Assembly: GCA_013815505.1 (NCBI GenBank)
Contig: JACDGA010000045.1
Span: 1-9,469, forward strand
Source of the DNA: Acidimicrobiia bacterium
GTDB lineage: Bacteria > Actinomycetota > Acidimicrobiia > Acidimicrobiales > Ilumatobacteraceae
DNA length: 9,469 nucleotides
Direction of reading: 5' to 3'
The first letter of the stretch is position 1. Each line of letters starts with the position of its first letter. Positions 7,608 to 9,469 of this stretch are shown piece after piece. The translations under genes were made by a program, and so were the position numbers. The notes beneath the pieces are model-generated. The model saw only the letters and a list, made by a program, of their open reading frames with translations, ran no database searches and was not told the DNA's origin.

Positions 7608-8248
7608 CGCCGAGCCTTTCGGGTGAGACGCCGGGCCGGCGTCGGTCGTGCGGTGGGTCCAGCGGGTTCGCTGCGTTCGGATGCCGCCCCGTCGGTGCGG
7701 TCCGGCTGTCCGCTGGCGAGGAGTCGTGACTCGCACAGGTCGAGCCAGCGGAGGTCGGCCTCTGCCCGTACCACGAGCGCATCGTGGACGAGCTGCGCGG
7801 CGAGCAGGTCGTGCGGCGGGGTGACACCCGCTGCGGTCTGCTGGCGTGCCTCACGTCGTCGTGCCTGGAGCAGTCCGAGCAGGGCGGTGCGGTGGCTCGT
7901 GACCACAGCGAGCGCATGGTCTCGGCCGTGGTCGATGGCCATCAGCATCTTCAGCATCAGCTCGTCACGCGGCGGGGGCTCGTCGACGGGGACCGTCGAC
8001 CACCACGCGCCGAGCGCCTCCCTGCCGGCGGCGGTGAGCTCGTACGACTTCTGCGCCGTCTCGGTCTCGGCGGCGGCGGCGAGCTCGCCCACGAGCCCGT
8101 CACGGTTCAGGCGATCGAGCGTCGTGTACACCTGCCCGACGTTGAGCGGCCAGATCCCACCTGTCGCCGCCTCGAACTGCGTCTTCAACTGGTACCCGTA
8201 GCGCGGGCCGTCGCTCAACAGCGACAGGAGTCCCTCGCGCACGGCCAT
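7604..8248 (-). CDS. PadR-family transcriptional regulator, first gene of the ABC operon
   Basis: This 214-residue protein has a PadR winged helix at about residues 1-83: REGLLSLLSDGPRYGYQLK, then LNVGQVYTTLDRLNRDGLV with the recognition helix, then wing YELTAAGREAL. It is followed by helices at 95-178 that in this family form the dimer. Residues 179-214 are a Pro/Ala/Arg-rich, probably disordered tail. PadR proteins are usually ligand-released repressors, often of an adjacent efflux or detoxification operon, and this one heads such an operon. The ATG at 8248 is preceded in frame by a stop, has no Shine-Dalgarno sequence, and lies one base from the predicted transcription start. Two palindromes in the promoter suggest autorepression. 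Its stop overlaps the ATPase ATG (ATGA). The inducing ligand cannot be read from sequence. Confidence 0.95.
   Translation of the reverse strand: MAVREGLLSLLSDGPRYGYQLKTQFEAATGGIWPLNVGQVYTTLDRLNRDGLVGELAAAAETETAQKSYELTAAGREALGAWWSTVPVDEPPPRDELMLKMLMAIDHGRDHALAVVTSHRTALLGLLQARRREARQQTAAGVTPPHDLLAAQLVHDALVVRAEADLRWLDLCESRLLASGQPDRTDGAASERSEPAGPTARPTPARRLTRKARR
7615..7620 (-). promoter_or_regulatory. Shine-Dalgarno sequence deciding the ATPase start
   Basis: GAAAGG lies 7 nt before the ATG at 7607, inside the last codons of padR. It supports that start over upstream in-frame options and is the clearest ribosome-binding site in the window. Confidence 0.75.
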
Positions 8249-8255
8249 GACGGCG

Positions 8256-8284
8256 ATTCTGCATACTCAGTATGCGAATGTCAA
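8256..8284 (-). promoter_or_regulatory. Promoter of the padR-ABC operon, probably leaderless
   Basis: A perfect -35 TTGACA (8279-8284) is followed by a 17-bp spacer and a CAGAAT -10 (8256-8261, four of six consensus bases). The -10 position predicts transcription from about 8249, one base before the padR ATG at 8248. No Shine-Dalgarno sequence is present, which fits a leaderless mRNA. Operator O1 fills most of the spacer and O2 overlaps the upstream edge of the -35. Confidence 0.75.
8261..8275. promoter_or_regulatory. Operator O1: perfect 15-bp palindrome, likely PadR site
   Basis: GCATACTCAGTATGC is a perfect inverted repeat (7+1+7) between the -35 and -10 of the padR promoter. ATACT-N-AGTAT arms suit a dimeric winged-helix repressor. 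That the padR product binds here is inferred from position. Confidence 0.75.
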
Positions 8285-8296
8285 TACTCAGTATGC
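8282..8296. promoter_or_regulatory. Operator O2: near-copy of O1, 21 bp away
   Basis: CAATACTCAGTATGC matches O1 at 13 of 15 bases and keeps the ATACTCAGTAT core (8284-8294). The centres are at 8268 and 8289, 21 bp apart. It overlaps the upstream edge of the -35. The two lost outer bases are at the -35 side, where TTGACA requires its own sequence. Confidence 0.7.
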
Positions 8297-8342
8297 ACTG
8301 ACGTCGCCTCGTTCCGTCATGGAGATCGTCGCCGTACGGGCA

Positions 8343-8361
8343 CGTTCGGCATGACAGAACG
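8343..8361. repeat. Small inverted repeat, copy B
   Basis: CGTTCGGCA-TGA-CAGAACG can pair its outer CGTTC/GAACG arms. The same 9-base left and 7-base right parts recur at 8447-8467 with a different 5-base middle. The copies lie in the gap between padR and the LLM gene. Function is unknown; a transcript-end or regulatory hairpin is possible. Confidence 0.45.
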
Positions 8362-8446
8362 CGAGACGGCCCGCACCCGATCCGACACCGCCACCGCTCC
8401 CGCTCCCGCCTGACCCCAACTGGATGCGGCGGATCGCGGGATAACG

Positions 8447-8467
8447 CGTTCGGCAACCTCCAGAACG
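8447..8467. repeat. Small inverted repeat, copy A, just after the LLM gene stop
   Basis: CGTTCGGCA-ACCTC-CAGAACG shares both flanking parts with copy B and differs only in the middle. It lies 13 bp past the LLM stop and could form a 5-bp stem in that transcript. No U-run follows, so it is not a classical intrinsic terminator. The 14-bp sequence shared with the end of hrpB (8456-8469) overlaps it. Confidence 0.45.
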
Positions 8468-8480
8468 GGAAAGGGCGGAG

Positions 8481-9386
8481 TTAAACCAGGGTGCGGATGG
8501 CGGCGCGGGTGCGGGCGGAGTCGTCGCCGCGGGTCGAGAACTCGGCGACGCCGAAGTCGGTGACGCCGGCATCGGCGAGCGCACCAACGCGGTCGACGAC
8601 CTCGTCCTCGCTGCCGATGATCGCCACGTCGGCCGGCCCGTCGGCGCCCTCGCGATCGAGCATTGCGCGATAGCTGGGGAGCTGGCCGTAGACCTGGAAC
8701 GCCTTCGCAGCCCACGTCCGCGCCGCCTCGACGTCGTCGGTAACGCACACTGGGAGCGCTGCGACGATCCTCGGCGGCGGTCGATCCGCCTCGACCGCGG
8801 CGGCGGTGATCGTGGGCGTGACGTGGTTGCGCAGCGTCGCCGGTCCGGTCATCCACGTGATCGTCCCGTCGGCCGCCGATCCGGCGAGGCGCAACATCTG
8901 CTCGCCGAGCGCGGCGATGAGGATCGGGAACGGCTGCGCGCCGTTGACGTTGATGCCGGCGTGCACCGAGTACACCTCGCCGTCGTGGGAGACCGAACCG
9001 TCGTGCACGGCCGCCGACAACACCTCGAGGTACTCACGCATGTGCCGCACGGGCTTGTCGAAGCTCATCCCGAACATGTTCTCGATGACCATCTTGTGCG
9101 AGAGCCCGATGCCGAGGCACAGCCGCCCGCCGGACGCCGCCGAGACGGTCTGGCACTGCTGCGCCAGCATCAGCGGATGGCGGGGATAGGTGGGCACGAC
9201 GCTCGTGCCGAGCTCGATGCGCGGCACCTCCCGCCCGACCACGGCGAGTGCCGTAAGCGCGTCGTGCGAGAAGATCTGCGGCGCCCAGAGCGTGTGGTAG
9301 CCGTCGGCTTCGGCGTCGCGGGCCGATGCGACGATGTCGTCCACGGTGCCCTCGTTGACGACGTTGGCGAAGTACCCGAAACGCAT
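8481..9386 (-). CDS. LLM-class F420-dependent oxidoreductase
   Basis: This 301-residue protein is a bacterial-luciferase-like TIM barrel. Recognisable parts are MRFGYFANVVNEGTVDDIV (1-19), DGYHTLWAPQIFSHDALTAL (28-47), the strand ELGTSVVPTYPRHP (58-71), SGGRLCLGIGLSHK (85-98), RHMREYLEVL (114-123), AALGEQMLRLAG (158-169), TWMTGP (177-182) and YGQLPSYRAMLDREG (233-247). This fits the MSMEG_4879-type subfamily of F420-dependent LLM oxidoreductases, recalled rather than searched. Such enzymes move hydride between F420H2 and an organic substrate in the cytoplasm; the substrate is unknown. The length is normal. The ATG at 9386 has no Shine-Dalgarno sequence, and a TANNNT element lies just upstream. 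It points toward padR but is separated from it by 232 bp containing the padR promoter, so it is a separate unit. Confidence 0.93.
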   Translation of the reverse strand: MRFGYFANVVNEGTVDDIVASARDAEADGYHTLWAPQIFSHDALTALAVVGREVPRIELGTSVVPTYPRHPLMLAQQCQTVSAASGGRLCLGIGLSHKMVIENMFGMSFDKPVRHMREYLEVLSAAVHDGSVSHDGEVYSVHAGINVNGAQPFPILIAALGEQMLRLAGSAADGTITWMTGPATLRNHVTPTITAAAVEADRPPPRIVAALPVCVTDDVEAARTWAAKAFQVYGQLPSYRAMLDREGADGPADVAIIGSEDEVVDRVGALADAGVTDFGVAEFSTRGDDSARTRAAIRTLV

Positions 9387-9469
9387 GACGCAACATTACG
9401 GGCTCGTCGTCCGCTGCGCTTTCTCCTCGCGCCTCGTGCGACTCGTCGCTCGCGCTTGCCTCGTCGCAT
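9387..9469. other. Low-complexity upstream region, no gene assigned
   Basis: These 83 bp are built from short GCG/CGA/GAG-like runs. One minus-strand frame ends in TAA at 9396-9398 and could be the C-terminus of an upstream gene (ending TRREEKAQRTTSP), 9 bp before the LLM start. The stretch is too short and low in complexity to support that call. No tRNA or clear terminator is seen. Confidence 0.3.
9393..9398 (-). promoter_or_regulatory. Possible leaderless -10 of the LLM gene
   Basis: TAATGT (TANNNT pattern) is followed by 6 nt and then the ATG at 9386, so transcription would start at the A of ATG. No -35 is found at 17 bp and no Shine-Dalgarno sequence precedes the start. It is a weak motif, supported mainly by the spacing. 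Confidence 0.3.

Noticed and set aside
8351..8413. 20-codon plus-strand frame MTERETARTRSDTATAPAPA
   Set aside because: It has no Shine-Dalgarno sequence, a low-complexity tail and no neighbour on that strand to couple with; it starts inside the inverted repeat.
9396..9469. C-terminal fragment of an upstream minus-strand gene
   Set aside because: Only 24 low-complexity codons are visible, so it cannot be told from chance.

Overview
The window is high-GC DNA with short intergenic gaps, GTG as well as ATG starts, few Shine-Dalgarno sequences and two genes of F420-type enzyme families. This points to an actinobacterium. Overall protein resemblance suggests class Acidimicrobiia (Ilumatobacter-like), but that placement is from memory and was not tested.

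Layout. (1) 1-1094, minus strand: a lone protein with an eIF2B/ISOCOT-like C-terminal half (249-1094), followed by the N-terminal part of a PPOX-class, probably F420-binding, oxidoreductase that runs off the window (1-218). (2) 1131-4135, plus strand: a cysteine-free thioredoxin-fold-like protein, 5 bp ahead of a full-length HrpB-type DExH helicase. The two strands diverge from a 36-bp gap. (3) 4163-8248, minus strand: an operon of a PadR-family repressor, a LolD/MacB-type ABC ATPase and a large two-module FtsX/MacB-type permease. It converges on hrpB with 27 bp between the stops. (4) 8249-8480: an intergenic region with the PadR operon promoter, twin palindromic operators and two copies of a small inverted repeat. 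(5) 8481-9386, minus strand: an LLM-class F420-dependent oxidoreductase. (6) 9387-9469: low-complexity DNA with no assignable gene.

The best-supported regulatory unit is padR-ABC. A perfect TTGACA -35 and a CAGAAT -10 lie 17 bp apart and predict a start of transcription at or one base before the padR ATG, so the mRNA is probably leaderless. A perfect 15-bp palindrome fills the spacer, and a second near-copy lies exactly 21 bp away (two helical turns) over the upstream edge of the -35. This is the layout of an autorepressed PadR-controlled exporter. padR and the ATPase gene overlap by ATGA. The 46-nt gap between ATPase and permease is bridged by a 17-codon reading frame joined by ATGA overlaps at both ends.

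Most other genes are ordinary for the lineage. The parts most worth checking are the operator/leaderless promoter, the bridging minicistron, the cysteine-free thioredoxin-like partner of hrpB, the lone eIF2B-like protein and the small intergenic repeats.
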